Source of the DNA: Halobacterium rubrum
GTDB taxonomy: Archaea > Halobacteriota > Halobacteria > Halobacteriales > Halobacteriaceae
NCBI RefSeq assembly: GCF_021729015.1
Contig: NZ_JAJQQZ010000004.1
Location: forward strand, 62,001-126,000
DNA: 64,000 bases
Direction: 5' to 3'
The translations under genes and the position numbers were made by a program. Positions within the stretch are counted from its first letter, which is position 1, and each line of letters starts with the position of its first letter. The notes beneath the pieces were generated by a model, which saw nothing but the letters and a program-made list of their open reading frames with translations, did not search any database and was not told where the DNA came from. Below, one piece after another: positions 9,469-17,770 of the stretch.

Positions 9469-10448
9469 GTCCACTGGTCGAGGCCGGTCTGGGCGACCGC
9501 GTCCTCGATGCGTTCGAAGCCGCGCGCGACCTCGTCGGCGTCGACGCTCCACTCGTCGGTGACGTACGCGCGGGCCGCGTCGACGTCCGGCGACACGTCG
9601 GTGTCGACGGTGTAGTCGTCGGTCACGTCGGGGTTCAAGAAGAGCTCCCGGATGCGGTCGCCGTACTCGACGTGTTCGCCCTCGGCCTCGAGGACGCCCC
9701 AGAGGTCGCCGTGCTCGTGGACCGCCTTCAGCGCGGTCTTCGGCCCGAAGCCGTCGATGCCGGGGTTGAAGTCCGTCCCGCAGAGGATGCCGACGTCGAC
9801 GAGCTGCTCCCACGTCAGGTCGTGCTCGTCGAGGGTCGCGTCGAAGTCCATCACTTCCGGGTGGCCGGAGCTCGTGAGCTGGCGCAGGGTCACCGGCGCG
9901 CCGAGCAACAGACAGTCGTAGTCGTCGCTGCCGGCGTAGTCCACGGCGTCGTCGACTCTGGCCATGTGGGCGGCCTGCGCTTCGCCCTCGGCGGGCGCCT
10001 CCACCTGTGGCACGTCCAGCAGGTCGAACAGCTCGCGGGTCGTCTCGTGGATGGTGTCGGTGAGTCGCTGCGTGCGCGCCTCCAGTCGTGCCGCCTCGAT
10101 GGCGTCGCCCGCCTCGCGGGCTTCCTCGAGTTGCTCCTCGTAGCTCTCGCGTTGCTCGCGGCGCTCGGCGATCTCCTCGTCTTTGAGCTCGGTGACGCCG
10201 CCGTCCCAGACGAACACGGGCGTCAGGTCGTGCTCGAAGAACTTCGGGAGGCCCTGGACCACGCCGACGAGGTTCGCCACCTCGGTACCGTCGCTCGTCG
10301 TGTAGACGTCCTCGCTCGTCCACTGGACGGTCGTGGTGAGGTACTTGTACAGCCAGTTGTGGGCGTCGACGGCCACCACGCTCCCCTCGAGGTCCGCGAA
10401 GGGAGTCTCCTCGATGACCGCGAGCTGCCGGAGGTCCGCGTTACCCAT
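9465..10448 (-). CDS. fen: Flap endonuclease 1
   Basis: This structure-specific nuclease removes 5' flaps during Okazaki-fragment maturation and repair. The 327 residues contain the N-terminal segment with [13 protein letters not shown] (catalytic Asp), the internal segment [15 protein letters not shown] (catalytic Glu/Asp cluster) and the helix-hairpin-helix region [20 protein letters not shown]. The C-terminus QTGLDQWT is a PCNA-interacting (PIP-box) peptide. I chose the ATG at 10448; a GTG sits one codon upstream. The gene is convergent with the YIP1-like gene and overlaps it by 4 bp. Confidence 0.96.
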   Translation of the reverse strand: MGNADLRQLAVIEETPFADLEGSVVAVDAHNWLYKYLTTTVQWTSEDVYTTSDGTEVANLVGVVQGLPKFFEHDLTPVFVWDGGVTELKDEEIAERREQRESYEEQLEEAREAGDAIEAARLEARTQRLTDTIHETTRELFDLLDVPQVEAPAEGEAQAAHMARVDDAVDYAGSDDYDCLLLGAPVTLRQLTSSGHPEVMDFDATLDEHDLTWEQLVDVGILCGTDFNPGIDGFGPKTALKAVHEHGDLWGVLEAEGEHVEYGDRIRELFLNPDVTDDYTVDTDVSPDVDAARAYVTDEWSVDADEVARGFERIEDAVAQTGLDQWT

Positions 10449-10485
10449 CACTCCCAGTTCGGGCGCCCGGGGTTTAACCGTTGAG

Positions 10486-10710
10486 CTACGCCGGGACGCC
10501 GCTCCCGACCAGCACCAGCGAGATGCCGATGGAGGTGACGCCGGCGCCGAAGCCGCGCCACTCGCGGCGGTCGCCGACCGCCTCGGCGTACCGCCGTGGC
10601 AGACGCACCCGGACCACTCCCGGCGCGAGCAGTGTGGGCACGCCGGTCACGAGGTGGAGCGCACCGAGCGCGTACAGGAGCGTCTGGAGCGCCTGGAGGA
10701 GCAAAGTCAC
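10486..10710 (-). CDS. Small two-helix membrane protein, paralogue of the upstream gene
   Basis: This 74-residue protein begins at a GTG ([17 protein letters not shown]) overlapping the previous stop by 4 bp (GTGA, 10707-10710). It has two hydrophobic helices separated by a loop with [11 protein letters not shown] and REWRGFGAG. The gene just upstream has the same layout (LAPGRVRELSQAVFPG, RQWRAVGLL), so the two are tandem duplicates. I do not recognise the family. Co-translation with the acetyltransferase at the head of the operon suggests a shared role. Confidence 0.7.
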   Translation of the reverse strand: MTLLLQALQTLLYALGALHLVTGVPTLLAPGVVRVRLPRRYAEAVGDRREWRGFGAGVTSIGISLVLVGSGVPA

Positions 10711-10916
10711 AGCGAGTCCATCGCGCTCCCCAGCAGGAGCAGGCCGACGCCGGCCGTGAGAAGACCGACGGCGCGCCACTGACGGTCGTCGTCGGGCGTT
10801 CCCGGGAACACTGCCTGCGAGAGCTCGCGGACGCGGCCCGGCGCAAGCACGGTCGCGGCGCCCGCGGCGAGGCACGCGACGCCGGTCGACGCGAGGACGG
10901 TGGCGACGGTCGTCAT
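10707..10916 (-). CDS. Small two-helix membrane protein
   Basis: This 69-residue protein (start MTTVATVLASTGVACLAAGA) has two hydrophobic helices flanking a loop containing LAPGRVRELSQAVFPG and RQWRAVGLL. The start overlaps the stop of the GNAT gene (ATGA on the minus strand, 10913-10916), and its own stop overlaps the next paralogue. Longer frames through this region in other phases are shadows. Function unknown; conserved loop residues suggest a real, selected protein rather than chance. Confidence 0.7.
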   Translation of the reverse strand: MTTVATVLASTGVACLAAGAATVLAPGRVRELSQAVFPGTPDDDRQWRAVGLLTAGVGLLLLGSAMDSL

Positions 10917-11584
10917 CCGTCGGCGCTTCGACGCCCGTGCACTTGAATGGGGTCGTCGTCCGAGCGGGTGTCGGGGGGCGACGCCCCGAGTCTGCTGTCC
11001 AGAAATTGCTCCTCTTCCGGAGAGAGGTCCCGCTCGCGGTACCGGTCGAGGCCGTCCTGGTAGGCTGCTTCCCGGTCCGGGTGCGGGCGTTCCAGCACGA
11101 GTTCGGCGAGGCCGGTCTCTTCGCCCGTGAACCCGAAGCCCGCCTTGTGCAGCGCCTCGTACGCGAAGGGGTTGTTGACGGCGATGCGGACGCGCTCGTG
11201 GTCGGTCAGCAGGTGGGCGGCGGCGAGCGCACAGAGTCGCGCGCCGACACCGTCGCCCCGGCGGTCCTCGCGCACGGTCACGTACCGCAGCCACGCCGCC
11301 TCGGCGTCGGTGCGGTCCTCGTTGAAGGAGACGGCGCCCACCACGTCCTCCACGGAGTCGTCGGTCGCTCGCGCGTCGGGCGGCCAGTCGTCGTCGCGCT
11401 CGTCGAGGGGCCGGCCCTCGTAGGCGATGGCCTTCCCCGTGTTCGACATCACGAACTTGCCGGCGTAGCTGAAGGACTCCCAGTCCAGCAGCAGCGTCGG
11501 GCCGTCGTCGGCGTCGCCGAGCACCGCGTAGCGCACACCGGGCGTTGGCCCGGGGAAGCAAAGTATTGCGTGGCTGGCGCGCAT
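10913..11584 (-). CDS. GNAT family N-acetyltransferase
   Basis: The 223-residue protein starts at the ATG at 11584 (MRASHAILCFPGPTPG). The acetyl-CoA binding core of the GNAT fold is visible as YVTVREDRRGDGVGARLCALA (V-x-x-x-x-R-G-x-G-x-G/A), followed by VRIAVNNPFAYEALHKAGFGF, the usual beta-alpha element. The N-terminal 90 residues are family-specific. The acceptor is unknown. Its start lies only 10 bp from the start of the divergent methyltransferase, so both are probably transcribed without leaders from overlapping promoters. Two small membrane proteins follow in the same operon. Confidence 0.85.
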   Translation of the reverse strand: MRASHAILCFPGPTPGVRYAVLGDADDGPTLLLDWESFSYAGKFVMSNTGKAIAYEGRPLDERDDDWPPDARATDDSVEDVVGAVSFNEDRTDAEAAWLRYVTVREDRRGDGVGARLCALAAAHLLTDHERVRIAVNNPFAYEALHKAGFGFTGEETGLAELVLERPHPDREAAYQDGLDRYRERDLSPEEEQFLDSRLGASPPDTRSDDDPIQVHGRRSADG

Positions 11585-11594
11585 CGGTGGTAGT

Positions 11595-12164
11595 GTGCAC
11601 GACGTCCCGTATTTCGACCGGTTCGCGCCGCTGTACGACCTCGCCATGCCGGCGGCCGACCCGGCGGACCTCACCCCGGCGCTCGCACTCGCCGACCGCC
11701 CCGTCGAGCGCGTGCTGGACCTCGGCGGGGGTACCGGCCGGGTGGCTCGCGCGCTCGGCGGCGACGCCGTGGTCGCCGACGCCAGCCGGGGGATGCTCGA
11801 AGAGGCCCACGAGGACGGCCTCGAAACGCTCCAGACGGACGTCCGACAGCTCGCCGTCGCCGACGAGTCCGTCGACGTCGTCGTCGTCGTCGACGCGCTA
11901 CACCACTTCCCCGCCCGCAGCACCGCCGTCGCGGAGGCCGCCCGCGCGCTCCGCCCGGGCGGCGTGCTGGTCGTCCGGGACTTCGCCCCCGGTACGATTC
12001 GGGGCCGACTGCTCGCCGCCGGCGAACACCTCTTCGGGATGGGGTCGCGCTTCGACACGGCGGACGAGTGCGCGCAGCGACTCGACGAGGCGGGCCTGGA
12101 CGCCCGGGTCCTGGACGAGGGGTTCGCGTTCACGGTCGCCGGCGTGAAACCGGGAGCCCCTTGA
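11595..12164 (+). CDS. Class I SAM-dependent methyltransferase
   Basis: The 189-residue protein starts with GTG. It shows the AdoMet-binding motif I (VLDLGGGTGRVA, residues 39-50), an acidic residue after the next strand (VVADAS), motif II-like VDVVVVVDALHHF and motif III ALRPGGVLVVRDF. This is the UbiE/COQ5-like Methyltransf_11 pattern. The small-molecule substrate cannot be told from sequence. It is divergent from the GNAT gene and 22 bp upstream of a DUF3054 membrane protein. Confidence 0.88.
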   Translation: MHDVPYFDRFAPLYDLAMPAADPADLTPALALADRPVERVLDLGGGTGRVARALGGDAVVADASRGMLEEAHEDGLETLQTDVRQLAVADESVDVVVVVDALHHFPARSTAVAEAARALRPGGVLVVRDFAPGTIRGRLLAAGEHLFGMGSRFDTADECAQRLDEAGLDARVLDEGFAFTVAGVKPGAP

Positions 12165-12186
12165 CCCACCCCGCCCAAGCGCGCCC

Positions 12187-12588
12187 ATGAAGCTGACCGA
12201 CGTCGACGGGCGCGCAATCACCCGGTTCCTCCCCGGGGATATGCTCGCCATCCTGGGGCTGGTGCTGGTTGGGACGCTCGAACACGAAACGCTCACGCTC
12301 CAGCGCTACGCGGGCGTCCTGCTGCCGTTTCTGGTCGGGTGGCTCGCCGCCGCGCCACTGGTCGGCGCCTACAGCACGCGAGCGGCCGACTCCACGCGCA
12401 GCGCGCTCGTGCTCGCCGCCGGCACGTGGCTGCTCGGCGACCTCGTCGGCCAGCTCCTCCGAAACACGTCGCTGTTCCCCGGGAACGCCGACCCGGCGTT
12501 CTTCGTCGTGATGTTCCTCGTCGGCGCGGCGCTGCTGTCGGCGGGGCGGTTCGCGTCGCTGGTGGTCGCAGACCTCACCGCGAACTGA
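12187..12588 (+). CDS. DUF3054 family membrane protein
   Basis: The 133-residue protein has four predicted helices and the family features LPGDMLAILGLVLVGTLEH near residue 16 and GWLAAAPLVGAY near 50. DUF3054 proteins are common in haloarchaea and actinobacteria; their function is unknown. The last 14 bp overlap the 3' end of the convergent MFS transporter gene. Confidence 0.85.
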   Translation: MKLTDVDGRAITRFLPGDMLAILGLVLVGTLEHETLTLQRYAGVLLPFLVGWLAAAPLVGAYSTRAADSTRSALVLAAGTWLLGDLVGQLLRNTSLFPGNADPAFFVVMFLVGAALLSAGRFASLVVADLTAN

Positions 12589-13888
12589 GCCAGGCGGCCG
12601 TGGCGGCCGCCGTGAGCGCGAACCCGGCCAGCACCGCGAACAACACAGGGAGACTCCCGAACTCGAGGATGGAGCCCGCGACGGCGGCGCCGATCGCACC
12701 GACGCCGAACACGCCGAGGTACGTGTAGCCGTAGGAGAGCCCCCGAGTGCCGGCGGGCGTGTACTCGGCGACGGTGGTCTGGTACAGCGGCTGGACGACG
12801 AACAGCGCGAACCCGAGGAAGACGCCCGCGACGAGCAACGGCAGCAGGCCGGCGCCCGCAGCCGGGAGGAAGACGACCGACAGCGCCGCCAGCACGCCGA
12901 ACGCGACGGCGAGTGTTGGCTCGGTCTCGAAGCGCCCGGCGAGCTTCCCGCCGGTGTACTGGCCGCCGACGCCGACGAGTAACAGCCCGGCGTAGACGTA
13001 CCGGTACGGCTGGAGCTGCCGCCCCGCGACCTCGACGGGCGCCAGCGACGGGTACGCCGACAGCACCTCTGGCAGGAACGTCAGCACGCCACGGTAGTAG
13101 AGCCCGGAGAGCACGACTACGACGAAGACGGCCGCGAACGGGCCGACGAGGAGGGTCTTCGACGCGTCGAGGAACTCGGGGAGGGAGGTGACGCCCATTT
13201 CGGACCTGCCGCCGGCGTCTCCACTGTCGCCGTCACCGGCGGCGTCCTCGCTCCCGCCGTCTGCAGCCGCGTCCTCGCCACCACCGTCTGCGGCGGTCTC
13301 CCCACTGTCGTCTCCTGAGTCGGTCTCCGCGGCCGCGTGTTCGTCGAGTTCCACCCGGGACGCGACGACGCCGGCGACGACCGCGGGCACCGCGAGCGCG
13401 GCGGTGACGGCCCGCCAGTCGGCGACCAGCAAGAGCAGCGTCACCACCAGCGGGCCGAGCGCGATGCCGAGGTTGCCGGCGATGCCGTGGTAGGCGAAGC
13501 CGTCGGCGCGTTCCTCGACACCCGTACTGATGAGCGACAGCCCGGCGGGGTGGTAGACGCTGGCGGCGGCGCCCCACGCGACGAGCGCCAGCCCCACGAC
13601 GGGAATCGACGGCGCCAGCGACAGCGCGACGAACGCGCCGGCCATCGCCACCAGACAGCCGATGATGAGCCGCTGGGAGCCGACGGTGTCCGAGAGCACG
13701 CCGCCCGGGAGCGCGCCGAGCCCGAACAGCGCGTAGCCAGTCGCGACGACGACGCCGAGCGTCGACTGCGTCACGGGGAAGACGTCCAGCCAGATGGGGA
13801 TGAGTATCGGAATCGAGAGCTCGTACGTGTGGACCGTGGCGTGCGCGAGCGCGACGAGCCCGACGATGGCGCGGTCGTTCCGGTTCAC
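12575..13888 (-). CDS. Major facilitator superfamily transporter
   Basis: This 437-residue secondary transporter has twelve predicted helices in two halves. I chose the GTG at 13888 (MNRNDRAIVGLVALAHATVH), which begins just before the first helix; the frame continues upstream without membrane character. The loop between the halves, near residues 185-235, is a long acidic run of Asp, Gly, Ala and Ser, probably a halophilic cytoplasmic linker. MFS motif A is degenerate (GVLSDTVGSQR near 65). The substrate is unknown. It is divergent from the ornithine cyclodeaminase-family gene. Confidence 0.87.
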   Translation of the reverse strand: MNRNDRAIVGLVALAHATVHTYELSIPILIPIWLDVFPVTQSTLGVVVATGYALFGLGALPGGVLSDTVGSQRLIIGCLVAMAGAFVALSLAPSIPVVGLALVAWGAAASVYHPAGLSLISTGVEERADGFAYHGIAGNLGIALGPLVVTLLLLVADWRAVTAALAVPAVVAGVVASRVELDEHAAAETDSGDDSGETAADGGGEDAAADGGSEDAAGDGDSGDAGGRSEMGVTSLPEFLDASKTLLVGPFAAVFVVVVLSGLYYRGVLTFLPEVLSAYPSLAPVEVAGRQLQPYRYVYAGLLLVGVGGQYTGGKLAGRFETEPTLAVAFGVLAALSVVFLPAAGAGLLPLLVAGVFLGFALFVVQPLYQTTVAEYTPAGTRGLSYGYTYLGVFGVGAIGAAVAGSILEFGSLPVLFAVLAGFALTAAATAAWLSSR

Positions 13889-13997
13889 GGCGTCTCGGTG
13901 ACAGCCACCGCGTCCGTCGGTAAAGACCTGTGGTAACCCGGGGGCGTCTGCCGCCGCGGCCTCAATCCTTTTGCAGCCGTCCGCCGAACTCCGGGGC

Positions 13998-14999
13998 ATG
14001 ACAGCGACGCTGTTCCTCTCAGACGACGACATCGCGGGACTGGCGGAGCCGGCCGACTACGTCGACGCCGTCCGCGAGGGCTACCGGCAGCGCGGCGAGG
14101 GCGCGCCGGCCGAACCCCGGACGGCGCTGTTCCGCGAGGACCCCGCAGGAATGCTGACCGACTACTCGGCGGTCCTCCCGAAGACGGGGGCGATGGGCGG
14201 GTACACGTACAGCGCGGGGTTCGGCGCGGGCGACGCGTGGTTCCTGACGCCGCTGTTCGACGCCGAGTCGGGCGAGCCGCTGGCGGTGCTGGACGGCGCC
14301 CGCATGAATCCGTTCAAGACCGGCGCGGCGGGCGCGGTGGGCGTGGACGCGCTCGCTCGCGAGGACGTCGACACGGCGGCGGTCATCGGGAGCGGCGCGC
14401 AGGCTCGCGGCCAACTGAAGGCGACGGCGACGGTCCGCGACCTCGAGACAGTCTCCGTGTACTCGCCGACGAAGGAGAGCCGGGAGTCGTTCGCCGCCGA
14501 CCTGAACGACTATCTGGACGCCACCGTCGCAGCAGTCGCGTCGAGTGCCGCCGCCATCGAGGACGCCGACGTCGTCATCACGGCGACGAACGCCAGCGAA
14601 CCGGTCTTCGACGGCGACAACCTCTCCGACGGCGCCCACGTCACGGCGATGGGGCAGTACAACCCCGAGAAGCGCGAACTCGACGCGACGACCATCGAGC
14701 GCGCGACCTACGTGCCCGACCTCCGGGCGCGCGTCAGTCAGGACGCCGGGTCGTTCATCGCTGCCGTCGAGGCCGGCGTCGTCGACGAGGACCACGTCCA
14801 CGCCGAACTCGGCGAGGTCGTCGCCGGGAACGCCGAGGGCAGACATGGAGCCGACGACGTGACCGTCTTCGACAGCGGCGGCACGGGCATCGAGACGGTC
14901 GCCGCCGCCCACATGCTCTACGAGCGAGCCGTCGACGAGGGGCTGGGCAGCGAGATCGAGTTCGCGCCCGCGAGCGAAGCGCTCACCGGTACGCAGTAA
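13998..14999 (+). CDS. Ornithine cyclodeaminase / alanine dehydrogenase family oxidoreductase
   Basis: The 333-residue NAD(P)-dependent enzyme belongs to the mu-crystallin/ornithine cyclodeaminase family. It shows the Rossmann motif VIGSGAQARGQLKATA, the following SVYSPTKESRESFA and the FKTGAAGAVGVDAL segment. Known members are ornithine cyclodeaminase, archaeal alanine dehydrogenase and imine reductases; sequence alone does not decide. The ATG at 13998 is the natural start; nine further residues are open upstream. The presenilin-type gene on the other strand ends immediately after its stop codon. Confidence 0.88.
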   Translation: MTATLFLSDDDIAGLAEPADYVDAVREGYRQRGEGAPAEPRTALFREDPAGMLTDYSAVLPKTGAMGGYTYSAGFGAGDAWFLTPLFDAESGEPLAVLDGARMNPFKTGAAGAVGVDALAREDVDTAAVIGSGAQARGQLKATATVRDLETVSVYSPTKESRESFAADLNDYLDATVAAVASSAAAIEDADVVITATNASEPVFDGDNLSDGAHVTAMGQYNPEKRELDATTIERATYVPDLRARVSQDAGSFIAAVEAGVVDEDHVHAELGEVVAGNAEGRHGADDVTVFDSGGTGIETVAAAHMLYERAVDEGLGSEIEFAPASEALTGTQ

Positions 15000-15956
15000 T
15001 CAGACGTACGGCGCGAGGCCCAGCGCCTCCACGACGGGGATGCCCGCGGCGACAGCGCCGACGAGGTAGCCGGCGATTGCGCCGCCGTTCAGGAGGGGGA
15101 GACCGGCGTGCGCGCGGCCCTTGAACACAAGTCGCATCAGGACGAGCAGGCCGAGGAGCGTGCCGACCATCGCGGTCAGCGGCGCGAGTTCGACGCCGGA
15201 GACGACCTCGGGCGTGTCGAGGAAGAACGCGGCGCTGGCGACGAGAATCGACGGCATCACGGCGTCGCCGAGGCCGATGAAGTAGGCGGGGCGGTCGGCG
15301 GGGTGGCTGGCCTCGCGTTCGCCCTCGTCGGCCTCGTCGGCGGTCTCCTCGGCGTCGTCGACGAACGAGTACGCAAGCGTGGTGGGGACGACGAGCACGA
15401 TGGGGAGCCGCAGCTCCATCACGCCCGATGCGAGCGTGAGCATGTGTTCGGTGCCGTAGACGCTGATGGCGTCGTAGACGGCCAGCGCCGTCAACAGGAC
15501 GAGCGCCGGGAGGATGCCGAAGCTGATGCCGAAGAGGGCGGCGGCGCCCATCCCCATGATGGCGCCGGCGGAGTCGATGACCCACCACTCGGGGTAGGCG
15601 TACAGCGCGACCACGAGCGCGACCGCCGGCACCCAGACGGCGAGGTTCACGCCCGCGACGGTGACGGCGGGGAACACGACGGCGAACACGTAGGAGGCGA
15701 CGACGCCGCTCGTCAGGAGGATGAACCCCTTGAGCACCCACTGCTGGTCGTACTTGATAACCAGCAGGATGCCACCGGTCGCCACCAGCAGGAAGGCGAC
15801 ATAGAAGATGCTGTTGAGGGGGTTCTGGGGGTTCTCCGTGGACTGCAGACCCGCACTCTGGAAGGGCTCGACGAGCGCGAGGGCGCCGACCTGGACGACG
15901 ACGAACAGCGCGACGACGCCGGCGAGCACGCCGGCGACCCGCGTCGAGTCGTTCAT
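15000..15956 (-). CDS. Presenilin-type intramembrane aspartyl protease (PSH)
   Basis: The 318-residue polytopic protein has about nine helices. Both catalytic aspartates of the presenilin/signal-peptide-peptidase superfamily are present: VYDAISVYGTEHM with Asp162, and YFIGLGDAVMPS with Asp231. A PAL-like GLPLLNGG motif is at 285-292. The hydrophilic loop between the catalytic helices (200-222) is short and acidic. These archaeal proteins cleave transmembrane substrates; natural substrates are unknown. The gene stands alone, ending back-to-back with the cyclodeaminase-family gene. Confidence 0.93.
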   Translation of the reverse strand: MNDSTRVAGVLAGVVALFVVVQVGALALVEPFQSAGLQSTENPQNPLNSIFYVAFLLVATGGILLVIKYDQQWVLKGFILLTSGVVASYVFAVVFPAVTVAGVNLAVWVPAVALVVALYAYPEWWVIDSAGAIMGMGAAALFGISFGILPALVLLTALAVYDAISVYGTEHMLTLASGVMELRLPIVLVVPTTLAYSFVDDAEETADEADEGEREASHPADRPAYFIGLGDAVMPSILVASAAFFLDTPEVVSGVELAPLTAMVGTLLGLLVLMRLVFKGRAHAGLPLLNGGAIAGYLVGAVAAGIPVVEALGLAPYV

Positions 15957-16001
15957 ACCCCGAGTGTGGGAGCGACCCGGTTTAGCCTCTTTCGTCTCCG
16001 T

Positions 16002-16229
16002 CTACCGGACGTAGAGGGTGTCGCCGACGAGGCCGGCGAGGTGGACGCCGGAGTCCGGCGTCACTGCGAGGTAGGGCCGCTCGACGGGGCCGAAGACGTC
16101 GACCACGCGGCCGACGGCGTCCAGTTGCTGGTCGACGAGCGTCGCGCCGATGCCCGGGTGGTCGTCGTCGTCACTGCGCACGATGGCGACGTTGCCAGCG
16201 GTCCGGGTGACGCTGCCGGCGCGCTCCAT
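16002..16229 (-). CDS. gar1: H/ACA RNP protein Gar1
   Basis: The 75-residue protein is a small beta-barrel component of H/ACA guide RNPs, which pseudouridylate rRNA together with Cbf5, Nop10 and L7Ae. The typical barrel pattern is seen in IGATLVDQQLDAVGRVVDVFGPVERPYLAV (first part near residues 27-45). It lies 3 bp after the SRP19 gene, a pairing often found in haloarchaea. Confidence 0.9.
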   Translation of the reverse strand: MERAGSVTRTAGNVAIVRSDDDDHPGIGATLVDQQLDAVGRVVDVFGPVERPYLAVTPDSGVHLAGLVGDTLYVR

Positions 16230-16232
16230 CAG

Positions 16233-16511
16233 TCAGTCCCGGAGGGCGCCGACGTAGGCGGCGACGGCCTGGACGACGTCGTTCTTGGAGTCGTCGGCGT
16301 CCTTCACGAGCACGCGCCCGGCGTCCTCCCAGTGCCGGCGGGGGTAAGCGACGTCGCGTTCGACGACGGCGTCGTAGCCGACCTGCTGGACGGCCGTCGC
16401 GATCTCGTCGACGGTCGGCTCCTCGACGGCGAGGTCCTCGGGGACGCGGCGGCCCTCGCGGCGGGAGAGCGCCGCATCGAAGTAGGCGGGCCAGATGACG
16501 TTCTCGACCAT
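16233..16511 (-). CDS. srp19: Signal recognition particle 19 kDa protein
   Basis: The 92-residue protein binds 7S RNA and helps assemble SRP54 onto the particle for co-translational targeting. The start [20 protein letters not shown] is the conserved SRP19 N-terminus, with further family residues around [16 protein letters not shown] and the basic or polar C-terminus. Length fits archaeal SRP19. The Gar1 gene follows after 3 bp, so they form an operon. Confidence 0.95.
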   Translation of the reverse strand: MVENVIWPAYFDAALSRREGRRVPEDLAVEEPTVDEIATAVQQVGYDAVVERDVAYPRRHWEDAGRVLVKDADDSKNDVVQAVAAYVGALRD

Positions 16512-16550
16512 GCCCGCCGCTACCAGACGGAGAAAGGAAACGGTGTCGGC

Positions 16551-17711
16551 CTACGTGCGGCGCGCGAGCAGGGCGGCGCCGAGCACGGCGACGACGCCGG
16601 TGGCGACGCCGAAGCCGGGCGCGGAGCCGTTCGACGACCCGTCGCCGTCGTCGGCGGCGGTGGTCGTCGCGGCTGCAGTCGTCGTGCTCGACTCGGTCGT
16701 GGTGGTGGTGGTGGTGGTGGTGGTGCTGTCTGCGGTCGTCGTGGTGGTCGTGGCGGTGGCGTCAGCGTACGCCTCGGGGTGGAACGCCTCCGCCATCTGC
16801 GTCATCGGCTCGACGATGCGGGGCGCGGGCTGGCTGATGTGGTTGTTGTCCACGACGACGATGTTGCCCTCCTCGAAGGCGGTGGTGTTCCGGACGACGG
16901 AGTCCTCCGGGATGTACGACGTGGGTTCGTTGCCCAGTTGCTCGGGGGCGACGCCGACCACGACGAACTCGGGGTCCTGTTCGGCGATGAACTCCTCGGA
17001 GAGCTGGGGGTAGGCGCGGCTGCTGTTGGCGTCGGCGACGATGTTGTGACCGCCGGCAACGTCGATGGCCTGCCCGATGAAGGTGTTCGGGCCAGCGGAG
17101 TAGCCGGCGCCGGTGCCCCAGAGCACGCGGGGTTCGTCCTCGCCGTCGACTGCTCCCCGGACGGTGTCGATGGTCGTCTGCATCTCGGAGACGGTGTCGC
17201 CAGCGGCGTCACACTCGCCAGTGAGCTGGCCGATGGTCTCGGTCTTCTCGATGACGCTGTCCAGCGAGCTCGCGAACGGCAGCCGGTAGACGGTGATGCC
17301 GGCGTCGCGGAGCTGCGTCACCGAGTCGTTGCTGATGGTGTTCGGCGCGAGCACGAGGCCGGGCTCGAGGGAGATGACCTGCTCGACGCTCACCTGCGAG
17401 GGGTACCCGGAGGTGACGACCTCGCGGTCCGAGGCTCCCTCGAGGTACGTGCCGAACTGGGAGACGCCGACGACTTTGTCCTCGGCGCCGAACTCCCACA
17501 TGGTCTGGGCGGCACTCGGATTCAGGGTGACGACGCGTTCGGGCTCGGCGTCGACAGTGACGTCGGCGCCGCTGGCGTCGGTCATGGTGGTCGGGAACTC
17601 ACACGTCAGCGTTTCCTCCTGGGCGGCCGGCGCGGCCAGCGCACCGGCTGGAGCGGCCGCCGAGGCCAACAGGAGTAGGACTATCCCAACTGCGATTGTA
17701 CTTCGGCGCAT
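16551..17711 (-). CDS. btuF: Cobalamin-type ABC transporter substrate-binding protein, PGF-CTERM anchored (BtuF)
   Basis: This extracellular binding protein is predicted to capture corrinoids for BtuCD. It has 386 residues: a Sec signal peptide (residues 1-27), a BtuF/FhuD-type periplasmic-binding fold ([29 protein letters not shown], residues about 35-300), then a Thr-rich linker and a C-terminal [19 protein letters not shown] tail followed by basic residues. That tail is a PGF-CTERM sorting signal, processed by archaeosortase A with lipid attachment in haloarchaea. It is divergent from btuC across a 59-bp promoter region. Confidence 0.88.
   Translation of the reverse strand: MRRSTIAVGIVLLLLASAAAPAGALAAPAAQEETLTCEFPTTMTDASGADVTVDAEPERVVTLNPSAAQTMWEFGAEDKVVGVSQFGTYLEGASDREVVTSGYPSQVSVEQVISLEPGLVLAPNTISNDSVTQLRDAGITVYRLPFASSLDSVIEKTETIGQLTGECDAAGDTVSEMQTTIDTVRGAVDGEDEPRVLWGTGAGYSAGPNTFIGQAIDVAGGHNIVADANSSRAYPQLSEEFIAEQDPEFVVVGVAPEQLGNEPTSYIPEDSVVRNTTAFEEGNIVVVDNNHISQPAPRIVEPMTQMAEAFHPEAYADATATTTTTTADSTTTTTTTTTTESSTTTAAATTTAADDGDGSSNGSAPGFGVATGVVAVLGAALLARRT
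16699..16725. repeat. GTG trinucleotide microsatellite, nine units
   Basis: Nine uninterrupted GTG units lie within the BtuF-like gene and encode a Thr run on the minus strand in the linker before the PGF-CTERM tail. A perfect triplet array can change length in frame by slippage, varying the presumably O-glycosylated stalk. Confidence 0.75.
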
Positions 17712-17770
17712 ATCTGGTAGAGCCGCCTAGCGCAATAAATATTTGGCTAAAGCAAATAGGGTTGAGCGAC
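17712..17770. promoter_or_regulatory. Divergent promoter region of btuF and btuC
   Basis: This 59-bp gap holds the only AT-rich stretch nearby (17732-17759). AATAAATATTT at 17733-17743 can act as a TATA box for btuF, giving a start close to its ATG, and CTAAAGCAAAT at 17747-17757 for btuC. No cobalamin riboswitch is recognisable, and the gap is too short for one. Confidence 0.55.

Noticed and set aside
10707-11810. Long minus-strand frames covering the acetyltransferase and small membrane genes
   Set aside because: Only the last 69 codons match the small membrane protein; the upstream part is an out-of-phase shadow of the acetyltransferase and methyltransferase.
15108-17678. A long plus-strand open frame of 856 codons across the presenilin, Gar1, SRP19 and BtuF genes
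   Set aside because: It is antisense to four well-supported genes; high GC content removes stop codons from shadow frames, and the translation is low-complexity with no domain.
17712-17770. A cobalamin riboswitch upstream of the btu genes
   Set aside because: The gap is only 59 bp, far shorter than a B12 riboswitch, and no conserved box is visible.
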